Shown in pieces: positions 1 to 8,006 of a stretch of DNA of 64,000 bases. Position 1 is the first letter of the stretch. Every line of letters begins with the position of its first letter. The position numbers were made by a program, and so were the translations under genes. The stretch comes from Litorivita pollutaquae (lineage in GTDB: Bacteria > Pseudomonadota > Alphaproteobacteria > Rhodobacterales > Rhodobacteraceae), in NCBI RefSeq assembly GCF_003205515.1, contig NZ_KZ826492.1:1-64000 (forward strand), given 5' to 3'. The notes beneath the pieces are model-generated. The model saw nothing but the letters and a program-made list of their open reading frames with translations. It ran no database searches and was not told where the DNA came from.

Positions 1-41
1 TTGACGATCTTCTCGCCAGGGCTTTTCGTTGTCTTTCTCAT
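1..41 (-). CDS. IS3-family transposase OrfA, N-terminal fragment
   Basis: An ATG at 41-39, preceded by an AGGAG ribosome binding site about 6 bases upstream, opens a frame reading MRKTTKSPGEKIVK to the window edge. This N-terminus resembles OrfA proteins of IS3-family elements common in Rhodobacterales, which continue into a helix-turn-helix. Only about 14 residues are visible, so the family call rests on remembered similarity and is moderate. OrfA normally works with an OrfB DDE integrase through programmed frameshifting. Confidence 0.5.
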   Translation of the reverse strand, partial: MRKTTKSPGEKIV

Positions 42-95
42 CGTCCACTCCTTGGTGGCTACGATGAGCAACAAACCCTCTCTTAGCAAATCGCC
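1..95 (-). mobile_element. End of an IS3-family insertion sequence, running off the window
   Basis: This is the 5' end of an insertion sequence that continues past position 1. It contains a ribosome binding site and the first codons of a transposase OrfA (next entry). On the minus strand it directly follows the broken Argonaute reading frame. The exact terminus is not resolved; IS3-family ends usually begin with TG, and a TG at 88-87 is one candidate. The inverted repeat and target duplication cannot be confirmed because the other end lies outside the window. Confidence 0.55.
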
Positions 96-428
96 CTATT
101 TGGACCCATAGGCGCTGACGTCAGACAGTTCATCACAAATAAAAGGTACACGAAAAGGCCCTTGTTCCGTGCTGCCGGGAAAGGGCGGATAAAGGGTGGT
201 GAGGCGAGTGTCAGCTTTTCCTTCAATGCCGACACGACATCGAGCAAGCCATTCTCCGGTACCTTCTACCGTCTCGCTGTCGCCAATAAGACCTACGCGA
301 ACTGCAGTGGGCGCGCCAGTTTGGCCCGCGTCGAATGGGCCGTAGTCCATCAATCCGTAGCGGATGTCGATATGGCGATGTGCCTGCCCGAACTCCAATT
401 CAGGCTCGGGCAGATGTGATAGCTTCAT
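96..428 (-). pseudogene. Short prokaryotic Argonaute (MID-PIWI), truncated N-terminal remnant
   Basis: The frame starts at an ATG that overlaps the TGA of the upstream DUF4365-APAZ gene (ATGA), so the two were translationally coupled. The start contains ELEFGQAHRHIDIRYGLMDY followed by GPF. This resembles the opening of prokaryotic Argonaute proteins, which carry a GL-x-YGP(Y/F) motif, and is followed by a VRVGLIGD strand. The frame stops after 110 codons. Short Argonautes are usually about 450-500 residues, so most of MID and all of PIWI is missing. The stop lies directly beside the IS3-type element, so the simplest reading is interruption by IS insertion. The remainder may lie beyond the element, outside this window. 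Confidence 0.65.
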
Positions 429-1738
429 CAAATCAACAGCCCTTCAATATCAGCGGGCGTCTCTCTCACTGGTTTCCAAAGTTCATCCGGCACACCGAAA
501 TCTGCTGCCAACTTCTCAACGGGAGCGAACGAAAGGAACGGATAAGTATCAGAAAACATATCGGTCTGCGTGTCAGTCGCCAAATATGCACGCCACATGC
601 CAAATTGCCCACGCACATCGTTGTTCCACTCCATCCGCTTTATTTTTGCTAAATGCTCGCCTCCGAATTTGTCCTTTTCCCTGCCATTCCGAGTAAAATG
701 GTATGTCGGTGTAATCTGTACATACCACTCTTCGCCAATGCGGATAAATTGCCACTGGAATGCTGAATGCCGCCAGAACTTAACCTGTCCGTCCTTTGTC
801 CTATAGGGCTTGGCTACGGAGCGATCTGCCTTCTTCGCTTCAGCGAAGTACGTTATTCTGCGTTCTCGACCGCCGGGGTTTGGACGAAAATATAGCGAAT
901 AATGGCGGCGATCATAGCTCATCTCGCGCCTCACCATCTCTTTCATCGCACAGTTTAGCAATGCCACGAAGTCCCGTTCGCGGTCAGGGTCATCAGAGTG
1001 GGACCACTCGGAGACATCAAACTCTTCCATAGCGCCAGTGTCACACGCCTCACGCCAAGGATGGGTGTCAAGGTCATGGAAAGAAAGCGCCGCGCCGCCT
1101 CGCAAGATCGTTTCTCCCGGTGGGTATCGCACATGCTCTTGCACACGCCCCCAAAATTCACGCACGCTTTTTGCGTCGGTCGGTGCCCAAAAAATCGTCT
1201 TGGCAAGAGCAGACACGCGCAGCAAGTTTGGCGTGAGCCATTCAGATTGACGTGGTGCAGAATAATAGCTGCCCGGACGCGCAGTCTGAGCCACCTCCCG
1301 CAACGCCAATGCGGCATCTGCGTTGAACAAGTCCGCAGATTTATCGAACACGACCTTCCGTGTAGCACGGTTCTGTGGGTCACCAAACCACGCGCGCATA
1401 TCTTTCCAATAAGCCTTGTCATTTTTTACGTCGACGACAATTAAGACGACAGGCGCTGTGCCAAATGTCCAATAGTCGATATCTTTCTCGTTGCAGGGCC
1501 AACTAAATGACAATTCGGACATCCCGGGAAGTGGGTTGCGGGTCGCCTTGCTCTGAAATTGCACAATTTGGTTTGCCACTTCACCAGTCGCTGGATCGCG
1601 TATTTCAATAGAACCGTCGATCCCTGCCTCAACACCCCCGGTCTCATAAAACAAATACTCCATCGCGGCGACAACTTTGCGGATGTGCGCGATCCCTTGT
1701 TCTCCAATTGCGTCAGAGCGCGAAATTTTCTTTGCCAT
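428..1738 (-). CDS. DUF4365 nuclease-APAZ protein, effector partner of a short Argonaute (SPARDA-type)
   Basis: 436 residues from the ATG at 1738; a longer frame exists but MAKKISRS is the natural start. Residues 10-150 match the DUF4365 nuclease fold (PD-(D/E)XK-like): GIDGSIE supplies D41 and E45, and VQFQSK supplies Q62 and K64. Residues about 280-435 look like an APAZ domain: FWRHSAF (321), YVQITPTYHFTRNG (339-352) and IKRMEWNNDVRGQ. APAZ domains dock to short Argonautes. Known DUF4365-APAZ/short-Ago pairs (SPARDA) are guide-activated and degrade nucleic acids non-specifically to abort infection. The Argonaute follows with an ATGA overlap, confirming the pairing, but that gene is broken here, so the effector is probably unlicensed. 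Family assignment is by motif, not by search. Confidence 0.8.
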   Translation of the reverse strand: MAKKISRSDAIGEQGIAHIRKVVAAMEYLFYETGGVEAGIDGSIEIRDPATGEVANQIVQFQSKATRNPLPGMSELSFSWPCNEKDIDYWTFGTAPVVLIVVDVKNDKAYWKDMRAWFGDPQNRATRKVVFDKSADLFNADAALALREVAQTARPGSYYSAPRQSEWLTPNLLRVSALAKTIFWAPTDAKSVREFWGRVQEHVRYPPGETILRGGAALSFHDLDTHPWREACDTGAMEEFDVSEWSHSDDPDRERDFVALLNCAMKEMVRREMSYDRRHYSLYFRPNPGGRERRITYFAEAKKADRSVAKPYRTKDGQVKFWRHSAFQWQFIRIGEEWYVQITPTYHFTRNGREKDKFGGEHLAKIKRMEWNNDVRGQFGMWRAYLATDTQTDMFSDTYPFLSFAPVEKLAADFGVPDELWKPVRETPADIEGLLI

Positions 1739-1924
1739 GCGTACAATCACTAAATGTTGTCGATATCTCAGAGGCGACAACAGTAAGATGTGTATAAAAC
1801 ACCTTCCATCACGTGCCGACTACCTAGGACCAATCCTTGAACGATAGCACTTCGGTCAATTGACATGAAGTATTTGTTTCGCTTTCTGGTTGCGCATTTT
1901 ACCAAGGTGCGCGAAGTTTGATGT

Positions 1925-2044
1925 ACGAGGTTTCCCCTCGCAAACGCGCTGTCGTAACTGCGGCGTAAGAGCAAAAGTCTGCACAAGAAACGTGCGCCCA
2001 ACATGAGCTATGTGCACATGGGGCGATTGGAGGGGAAACCTCGT
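1925..2044 (+). ncRNA. Candidate retron ncRNA (msr-msd) bounded by a 15-bp inverted repeat
   Basis: Positions 1925-1939 (acgaggtttcccctc) are perfectly complementary to 2030-2044, 90 bases downstream and directly in front of the RT gene. Retron ncRNAs are bounded by such a1/a2 repeats upstream of the RT. The interior contains a small hairpin (gcac 1981-1984 with gtgc 1992-1995) and a palindromic atgtgcacat stretch. The right arm covers the GGAGG ribosome binding site and touches the GTG start of the RT, so the folded form would also hide the start site. The msd template, branching guanosine and cDNA are not demonstrated. Confidence 0.5.
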
Positions 2045-3653
2045 GCCAAGCCCGTTCAATTTATTTGGTGGCGCGAGCCGAACAAAAATCCCACCTGAGC
2101 TAACGAGCAAAGACGAACTTCTTAAACACCTTGGTGTTTCCCCTGCTGAACTTAAGAAAATTTGGTGGTTTCGTGGTCGGATGTATTCGCATTTCAACAT
2201 TTCAAAACGTTCAGGAAAGACTCGACTGATCAGCGCGCCAGATTACCGGTTAAAGATGCTGCAGCAAAAGATCGCGCGAAGCCTTGCGAAGTTGTATAAT
2301 CCCCGTAAGCCAGTTCATGGCTTCGTGCCTGATCGGTCTGTTCGCTCAAACGCCGAGTCACATTTGCGTCGCCGTTTCATCCTAAACGTGGACCTCAAAA
2401 ACTTCTTTCCGACGATTACAGAACCTCGAGTACAAGGACTGCTTGAAAGTATTGGCATCAATAAGGATGTGGCAGAGACAGTTGCACGGATTTGCGCAAA
2501 CAATGATTGCTTGCCGCAAGGGGCACCTAGCAGCCCCGTGATTTCCAACATGATTTGCTTCCGCCTTGACAAAGCCCTAATGAAATTCTCCAAGGAACAT
2601 CGGCTCCTCTACACACGATATGCCGACGACATAACGCTTTCTAGCTTTCAACCGCCTACAGCTTTGTTTGAAGGCGACCGCCCTGACCCCGGAAAAGTCG
2701 CCGAAGAAAAGCTGTCCGATGAACTTCGCTCGATAATCAGAAACAATGGATTCGAGTTGAATCCAGAGAAAATCCATTATGCGGACAAGAATTCGCGAAG
2801 GATAGTAACAGGGATCAAGATTAATGAGGGAATGAACGTTGACCGACGGTATGTCAGAAACGTTCGGACCGCATTGTTCAAGGTTGAAAAGCATGGCCCC
2901 GCTGCTGCTCAGGCAGAGTTGGAGGCGCGCTTCGGCAAGACCTGCAAAATCCAAGCGCATCTTCAGGGCAAAATTTCTTGGGTAGGCTTTGTTAAGGGGC
3001 AATCTGATCCAGTTTTCCGCGGCTTGGCCAAGCGCTACAACGCCTGCTTTCCTGCGTGTCCTATCAAGGTCCACCCCACTCAAGCTGAAATCGTAGATCG
3101 GGCGATATGGGTGGTGGAGACCGAAGACGATACTGGCACAGCATTTTTCTTAAAAGGTGTCGGACTCGTGACTGCCGCTCATTGCGTCAACAGTGCATCG
3201 GAAATCGAGGTATTCCATCCTTTGAAAACCGCCAACAGGTTCAAGGTAACGATCAAACACATTTGCGCGCACCGAGACCTAGCAATCCTCGAACACTCGA
3301 TTTCTTCGACAGAGTATTTCGAGCTGGAGTCATTCACAGGTTCCCCGGTAGTCGGAACAAACACCTTAGCTGCAGGCTTCCCAACCTACGGACCAGGTGA
3401 TCAACTTAACATTAGACAAGGAAGCATAAGCTCCCTAACGACCAAGAGCGCAGTTCCCTTGATTGAGGTTTCGCAAATGCTTGGGCAAGGGATGTCTGGC
3501 GGTCCGTTAATGAACAAGAATAACGAGATTTTGGGCATCATCCACAAAGGTGGTCCTGTTGCCTACGTTGCAAAAGATGGAAGCGTTTCTCCACAGCGGC
3601 AGCTTGCGGTTGCGATTTCAGAGCTAAAAGCATGGGTGTCGGCCCTGCCGTAA
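2043..3653 (+). CDS. Retron-like reverse transcriptase fused to a trypsin-like serine protease
   Basis: 536 residues from a GTG at 2043, chosen because a GGAGG lies 9 bases upstream; an in-frame ATG at 2010 has no ribosome binding site and would lie inside the predicted ncRNA. The N-terminal half is a reverse transcriptase with the YADD catalytic motif (193-196). It also has both retron-RT signatures: NAESH (NAxxH, 103-107) and VTG (255-257). From about residue 350 the protein is a chymotrypsin-fold protease with a complete triad: H380 in TAAHC, D412 in HRDLAIL, S485 in GMSGGPL. Retrons whose RT carries a C-terminal trypsin-like domain form a published group (type XI, as I recall). By analogy the cDNA-RT complex would restrain the protease until a phage trigger. 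It is divergent to the Argonaute effector. Substrate unknown. Confidence 0.85.
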   Translation: MPSPFNLFGGASRTKIPPELTSKDELLKHLGVSPAELKKIWWFRGRMYSHFNISKRSGKTRLISAPDYRLKMLQQKIARSLAKLYNPRKPVHGFVPDRSVRSNAESHLRRRFILNVDLKNFFPTITEPRVQGLLESIGINKDVAETVARICANNDCLPQGAPSSPVISNMICFRLDKALMKFSKEHRLLYTRYADDITLSSFQPPTALFEGDRPDPGKVAEEKLSDELRSIIRNNGFELNPEKIHYADKNSRRIVTGIKINEGMNVDRRYVRNVRTALFKVEKHGPAAAQAELEARFGKTCKIQAHLQGKISWVGFVKGQSDPVFRGLAKRYNACFPACPIKVHPTQAEIVDRAIWVVETEDDTGTAFFLKGVGLVTAAHCVNSASEIEVFHPLKTANRFKVTIKHICAHRDLAILEHSISSTEYFELESFTGSPVVGTNTLAAGFPTYGPGDQLNIRQGSISSLTTKSAVPLIEVSQMLGQGMSGGPLMNKNNEILGIIHKGGPVAYVAKDGSVSPQRQLAVAISELKAWVSALP

Positions 3654-3795
3654 GCCACTATGCGCACTCACATCCTTATGGGATTGCCGGATACCTGTAC
3701 GCGCAGATTGCTACCCCAGTGATACCCCAGCTCAAATTGGGCACCCACACAATTAGCCGAGAAACGCGCAACACATTGATTATATTTAATTTAAA

Positions 3796-3870
3796 TGGTG
3801 CCCGGGGGCGGAATCGAACCACCGACACGAGGATTTTCAATCCACTGCTCTACCCCTGAGCTACCCGGGC
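3796..3870 (-). tRNA. tRNA-Phe (GAA)
   Basis: The minus strand folds as a complete cloverleaf: acceptor GCCCGGG pairs with CCCGGGC, the T arm reads GGTTCGATTCC, the anticodon loop is TTGAAAA with anticodon GAA, and CCA is encoded. The 3' end faces the defence island, a common arrangement for elements integrated at tRNA genes. Confidence 0.95.
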
Positions 3871-3950
3871 ACCGGAGAACGCGTTTGCGTTCGGGTGCGT
3901 GCGTTCTAGGGGAGGTGCGGGGCGCTGTCCAGAGGCTTTTGTCAAAATAT

Positions 3951-4145
3951 TCAGTGTGGTTTTGACTCTGTCTCTTCTGCGGCGCGCATTGCCTGCTCTA
4001 TGGCCTCTTCGATGTCATCAGGGTCCTGCGACGGGACGGCATATCCCCCTGTAAACCATCGGGCCAGATCGACATCTTTGCAGCGATCAGAGCAAAAAGG
4101 GCGGCATGCTTCGGTGCTTTTACGCCCGCAGATGGGGCAACTCAT
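3951..4145 (-). CDS. yacG: DNA gyrase inhibitor / zinc-binding protein YacG
   Basis: 64 residues with the YacG four-cysteine zinc knuckle: CPIC near the N-terminus and CSDRC about 15 residues later, followed by LARWFTGGYAVP, a typical YacG continuation. The acidic C-terminus is usual. In enterobacteria YacG binds GyrB and inhibits gyrase. The start overlaps the stop of the RNase G gene (ATGA), making it the last gene of the infA-maf-rng-yacG run, an order usual in Rhodobacterales. Confidence 0.9.
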   Translation of the reverse strand: MSCPICGRKSTEACRPFCSDRCKDVDLARWFTGGYAVPSQDPDDIEEAIEQAMRAAEETESKPH

Positions 4146-5176
4146 TGCGCGCTACCACGCAAGACCTCGCTCAGCGGCAGGCGCGCGCGTTTGCGTTGCA
4201 ATTCATAGTTTCCCAAAGGGGTGAACCCGGCCATGACCGTGTCGATCCCGTCTTCGCGCAGCGCCTTGCGCAGTGCACTTTCGAAACCGGGGCGGTCCTT
4301 TTTGGGCATCGGAGCCAAATCAAGGATCACCTGACCACCAAGGCCGCGCAGGCGCAATTGGCGCGGCAAATCCCGCGCTGCCGCGATGTTGGCTTTGGTG
4401 CCCGCCGCCAAGGAGGTGTCCGCGCCGGTGTTCACATCGACCGCGACAAAGGCGCGCGTCGGTTCGACATACATCGATGCACCGCCCGACAACCGCACGA
4501 CCGCCGCAGACAGATCGTCGATCGCGTCCAAAACACCATGCGCTTCAAAGCCGCCCTCGTCGGTCTCGATCTGGGCCTCGTCGGTCCAGTCGCGCCATGC
4601 AAGCGCGTGTGGCCCGTCGCCTTCGGTTAGCGCCTCTGCGCCGCCCTCTGCGTCGCCCATGACGGCCACCGCCAGATCATGCATCGCGGCGATGTCTTCT
4701 GCGATCTCGCCGGCCTCGGCGCCCTCGCAGGATGAGCGCAAGATCAACCCCATGTCAGAGCCGCCCATCACCTCATGCGCGATGCCGAGCAGCAGATCGC
4801 GCATCTCCTCGTCGCGGATCTTGCGCGAGATGTTTAAACCCGGGGCGTCGGGTGTCACAATCGCATAGCGGCTTTTGAACAGCAGACGTTCGGTCACCGG
4901 CAAGGCCTTGCCCTCTTCGGCGTATCCGGTCACTTGCACCAACAATGCCTGCCCGGGTGCAAGGCCTTTGATCTGGCGCAAAAATGCAGACCCGTCAGGG
5001 GTTTGCATGAACATGCCGCCTTGTCCCTTGACCGGTTTATCGGCAATCGCACGGTAAATCGCACCGGGGCGGGGGGCGTCGGAATCGATCAACAAATCAA
5101 TCAGCCGCCCGTCTTCCAAGAGCGCCGCCGCTTCGCGGCCTTCATATTGGTCGAGAACGATCATCCGGCCTTTCAT
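4142..5176 (-). CDS. rng: Ribonuclease E/G family protein (RNase G-like)
   Basis: 344 residues from the ATG at 5176; an upstream in-frame extension runs inside maf and is ignored. The two metal-binding aspartates of the RNase E/G catalytic domain are in VAVDVNTG and QVILDLAP. The protein is short compared with RNase E (no long C-terminal degradosome scaffold) and close to the compact alphaproteobacterial RNase G type. Expected role: endonucleolytic maturation of rRNA and mRNA decay in the cytoplasm. Its ATG overlaps the maf stop, and its own stop overlaps the yacG start, so the three are translationally coupled. Confidence 0.88.
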   Translation of the reverse strand: MKGRMIVLDQYEGREAAALLEDGRLIDLLIDSDAPRPGAIYRAIADKPVKGQGGMFMQTPDGSAFLRQIKGLAPGQALLVQVTGYAEEGKALPVTERLLFKSRYAIVTPDAPGLNISRKIRDEEMRDLLLGIAHEVMGGSDMGLILRSSCEGAEAGEIAEDIAAMHDLAVAVMGDAEGGAEALTEGDGPHALAWRDWTDEAQIETDEGGFEAHGVLDAIDDLSAAVVRLSGGASMYVEPTRAFVAVDVNTGADTSLAAGTKANIAAARDLPRQLRLRGLGGQVILDLAPMPKKDRPGFESALRKALREDGIDTVMAGFTPLGNYELQRKRARLPLSEVLRGSAQ

Positions 5177-5751
5177 GGGCGGTCCTTCCACATCGGGTAA
5201 CCTGCGGCCGTCAGCAGGGTTGCGGTTTCGGCAAGCGGCAACCCGACCACGGCGGTGAACGATCCGCTGATCCACGGGATCAATGCGCCTGCGGGGCCTT
5301 GAATGCCATATCCGCCGGCTTTGCCTTGCCAATCATTCGTGGTGAGATAGGCATTTAATTCTTCGTCCGACAGGCGCTTCATCTGCACCGTGGTCACAAC
5401 ATCGCGTTCCCACATCTGTGCGCCGCGTTTGACCGCAACGGCGGTGATCACGCGGTGGCGCCGCCCCGACATGGCAAGTAGAAATTCCGCAGCCTCGCCC
5501 GCATCCGCAGGCTTTCCAAGAATGCGCCGCCCCAGTGCCACAGTGGTATCCGCTGACAAAACGATATCATCCGTATCAGCACGCACGGCCAATGCCTTTT
5601 CGCGCGCCATACGGGCGCAGTAGGACCGTGGCAATTCGCGTGTGGCGGGGGCCTCGTCGATGTCAGGGGGGCGGATATCATCGGCGACAACGCCGATCTG
5701 CGCCAGCAATTCGCGCCTGCGCGGGCTGCCGGAACCGAGGATAAGTTTCAT
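5173..5751 (-). CDS. maf: Maf-like nucleotide pyrophosphatase
   Basis: 192 residues from the ATG at 5751, giving [16 protein letters not shown]. The SxSPRRxELL motif marks the Maf/HAM1 superfamily. Further Maf hallmarks are the DIDE segment, LSADTTV and [10 protein letters not shown]. Maf proteins hydrolyse non-canonical or modified nucleoside triphosphates (dTTP/UTP or 7-methyl-GTP types); the subtype is not decided here. It lies between infA and the RNase G gene, coupled to the latter by a 4-base overlap. Confidence 0.9.
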   Translation of the reverse strand: MKLILGSGSPRRRELLAQIGVVADDIRPPDIDEAPATRELPRSYCARMAREKALAVRADTDDIVLSADTTVALGRRILGKPADAGEAAEFLLAMSGRRHRVITAVAVKRGAQMWERDVVTTVQMKRLSDEELNAYLTTNDWQGKAGGYGIQGPAGALIPWISGSFTAVVGLPLAETATLLTAAGYPMWKDRP

Positions 5752-5814
5752 GCGCGCACCTGTGGGCCAAGGCCCGCAAAGCAGGCGGCGCGCCACGTCA
5801 GTGCGCACATGGGA

Positions 5815-6033
5815 TTATTTGAACCGGTAGTTGATCCGACCCTTGGTCAGATCATAGGGGGTCATTTCGACCTGTACTTTATCGCCAGCCAGAACACGAA
5901 TGCGGTTTTTCCGCATTTTGCCTGCCGTATGCGCAATGATGGTATGGCCGTTTTCCAGCTCGACCAGGAATGTCGCGTTCGGCAGGAGTTCCTTCACGAC
6001 ACCGGGGAATTCGAGCGTATCTTCCTTGGCCAT
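5815..6033 (-). CDS. infA: Translation initiation factor IF-1
   Basis: 72 residues, the standard length, nearly all one S1/OB fold: [13 protein letters not shown] at the start, [20 protein letters not shown] in the middle and [14 protein letters not shown] at the end, all typical of IF-1. It binds the 30S A site and helps IF-2 and IF-3 select the initiator tRNA. First gene of the infA-maf-rng-yacG block on the minus strand; about 85 non-coding bases precede it. Confidence 0.97.
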   Translation of the reverse strand: MAKEDTLEFPGVVKELLPNATFLVELENGHTIIAHTAGKMRKNRIRVLAGDKVQVEMTPYDLTKGRINYRFK

Positions 6034-6120
6034 GTTGTCTCCATCTTTGAAAGCCCGCTCAATTTGCGGGTCGAGGCAGTAAATGGGCGCATTTTACCCG
6101 ATTTTCAAGGCTTATCTGCC

Positions 6121-6999
6121 CTAACGGAGCGAAACTTGCGTGATGGCCAATCGATCGGTCTGTTCCACCCAGTGTTTCAGTCCCAGAACATTGCCATCGC
6201 GGCGCAATTCGCAAAGGGCAGGCAATGAAACCTTGCCGTAGGTCCAGCCATCGGTGCCGATACGGCCTTGGGCAGATACACCGGAGGGCGGCATGCCGCG
6301 ATCGGGCGGCGTGAAAATGGCACCCATGCCGACTTGTTCTTCGATGCCTGCGATCCGCGCATCCCCCCCGGTGAGCGAGGCCATGACGCAGGCGCATTGC
6401 CCCTCCAACGCCCGGGCCATCGCGCCAATCCGCACCCTCCAATACCCCTCCAAGGCCTCGGTGCAGGACGGCACAAGGAGCAATTCCACACCCGCCTCGA
6501 CCAATGCGCGGGCCAGCAGCGGGAATTCACAGTCATAGCAGATCAAGATGCCGATCTTGCCCAAGGATGTGTCAAAGACTTGCAGCGGCCCACCGCCCGA
6601 GACCGCCCAATCGTCGCGCTCGAAACGGGTCATGATCTGTTTGTCCTGAAACCCGATTTGTCCTTCGGGCGTGACCAAGGCCGCGCGGTTGACGAGGCTG
6701 TCGCCCCGCACGACCGGTGCAGAAGCGGCGAGGATATGCACCCCCAATCGGCGTGCCAGATCGGCATGTAACTCCCAAACGCGCGGCATCATATCGGAAA
6801 CGGCAACGCTGGCGCGCGCAATGTCTGCCGCTACGGCCTCGCCCGCGATCGAGGCCAATTCCATCGCCCCATATTCGGGAAACACCATCAGATCGGCGCC
6901 GTGGCTGGCCGCCTCCTCGCACCAACGCGTAAGTTTGGCGGTATAGGCGTCCCAATCGGCAAGCCATTCGGCTGGATAGGCGGCGGTTGCGATTTTCAT
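6121..6999 (-). CDS. Carbon-nitrogen hydrolase (nitrilase superfamily)
   Basis: 292 residues with the nitrilase-superfamily triad: Glu in MVFPEYG (about 43), Lys in QDKQIMTRFE (about 119) and Cys in LICYDCEFP (about 154). The fold hydrolyses amides, carbamoyl amides or nitriles through a cysteine thioimidate/thioester. Neighbouring residues do not settle the substrate; an omega-amidase or N-carbamoyl-amine amidohydrolase role is possible. It sits between the phosphatase-like gene and infA, an accessory position in an otherwise conserved housekeeping block. Confidence 0.8.
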   Translation of the reverse strand: MKIATAAYPAEWLADWDAYTAKLTRWCEEAASHGADLMVFPEYGAMELASIAGEAVAADIARASVAVSDMMPRVWELHADLARRLGVHILAASAPVVRGDSLVNRAALVTPEGQIGFQDKQIMTRFERDDWAVSGGGPLQVFDTSLGKIGILICYDCEFPLLARALVEAGVELLLVPSCTEALEGYWRVRIGAMARALEGQCACVMASLTGGDARIAGIEEQVGMGAIFTPPDRGMPPSGVSAQGRIGTDGWTYGKVSLPALCELRRDGNVLGLKHWVEQTDRLAITQVSLR

Positions 7000-7056
7000 C
7001 GGACGGTCCTTTTCAGCTTGGGCGCAATCATTACGGGGGCGCCGGCACTACGCGGC

Positions 7057-7518
7057 CTAGAGCCGCAAGTCCGGCGCGCCCCAACGTTCGGTGAAATGCG
7101 CAACGATTTGATCGCGGCTTTGGCGATAGGCCTCCAATTTTGCCTCGCGTGTCTCGCCAATCCCGGTCGGATCCATGATCGGCCAATATTCGACCTCAAG
7201 GTGAAACACACGGGTGAGTTCCAAGGCCTGCCTTTGGCTGGCAGGAGACAGGGCAATGATGAGATCAAAAGAGGACAGATCATCCCCCCATTGTTGCATC
7301 TGTTCGAAGCTGCGCGAGCGATGCCGCGACAGTTCGACCCCGATTTCCTGGCATACGGCAATGGCGAAACCGTCGATCTCGAGATCGCATTTGACACCGA
7401 CCGATTGCACATAGGTGCCGGTGCCGTAGAATTTCTTCATGATGCCCTCGGCCATCGGCGAGCGCACGGCATTATGATCGCAGCAAAACAATATGGATTG
7501 GGGGAGGTTGGTGATCAC
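7057..7518 (-). CDS. Low-molecular-weight protein-tyrosine-phosphatase family protein
   Basis: 153 residues from a GTG at 7518, preceded by GGGAG 6 bases upstream and 2 bases after the UPF0262 stop; a longer frame to 7545 would overlap that gene. The P-loop C-x5-R-S is present as CDHNAVRSP near the N-terminus, followed by MAEG as in LMW-PTPs and arsenate-reductase-like relatives. A WPIMDPTG segment carries the aspartate-proline acid/base motif expected for LMW-PTP. Substrate unknown; it may act on phosphotyrosine proteins or small phosphoesters. The gene is linked to UPF0262 and hisD, as in related genomes. Confidence 0.8.
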   Translation of the reverse strand: MITNLPQSILFCCDHNAVRSPMAEGIMKKFYGTGTYVQSVGVKCDLEIDGFAIAVCQEIGVELSRHRSRSFEQMQQWGDDLSSFDLIIALSPASQRQALELTRVFHLEVEYWPIMDPTGIGETREAKLEAYRQSRDQIVAHFTERWGAPDLRL

Positions 7519-7520
7519 CC

Positions 7521-8000
7521 CTAGCTCCCGAAATGCAGCACGCAAATGAGGGTAAACAGTCGCCGCGCCGTATCGTGATCGACCTCGGCCTTGCCCTCCA
7601 AGCGTTCGGCCAACACATTGGCACCCTCATTGTGAATGCCGCGCCGCGCCATATCGATGGTTTCGATCTGGCTCGGCGGCATGTTTTTCACGGCATCAAA
7701 ATAGCTTTCGCAGATGGCCCAGTAATCTTTGACCACTTGGCGGAATGGCGACAGGGACAGATGGAATTCTGCTGCCGGATCGCCGGCTTCGGTACGGATG
7801 TCAAACACCAACCGTTTTTCGCGGATCGATAGGCCGACACGAAATGGCCCGTCCGGCACCGCGCGGTCGTCGCGCTTTGGCAGATCAAAACTGTTCTTTT
7901 CCATCAAATCGAACATGGCGACCTTGCGCTCTTGCTCGATCTCCGGAGTCGGCGGGGGCAAGCCCGCATCGTCCAACTCGATATGACTGATATGCGACAT
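7521..8000 (-). CDS. UPF0262 family protein
   Basis: 159 residues matching the UPF0262 family known from alphaproteobacteria, recognised from IELDDAGLPPPTPEIEQER near the start, the LSLSPFR segment and IHNEGANVLAERL near the end. No signal peptide or membrane segment; function not established. It starts 6 bases after the hisD stop and is followed by the phosphatase 2 bases after its own stop, so it is clearly in the same transcript. Stable linkage to hisD is the only functional hint. Confidence 0.85.
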   Translation of the reverse strand: MSHISHIELDDAGLPPPTPEIEQERKVAMFDLMEKNSFDLPKRDDRAVPDGPFRVGLSIREKRLVFDIRTEAGDPAAEFHLSLSPFRQVVKDYWAICESYFDAVKNMPPSQIETIDMARRGIHNEGANVLAERLEGKAEVDHDTARRLFTLICVLHFGS

Positions 8001-8006
8001 GCCTGT

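Noticed and set aside
3654-3795. Integrase remnant or attachment repeat next to tRNA-Phe
   Set aside because: No second copy of the tRNA 3' end and no recognisable integrase motif inside the window.
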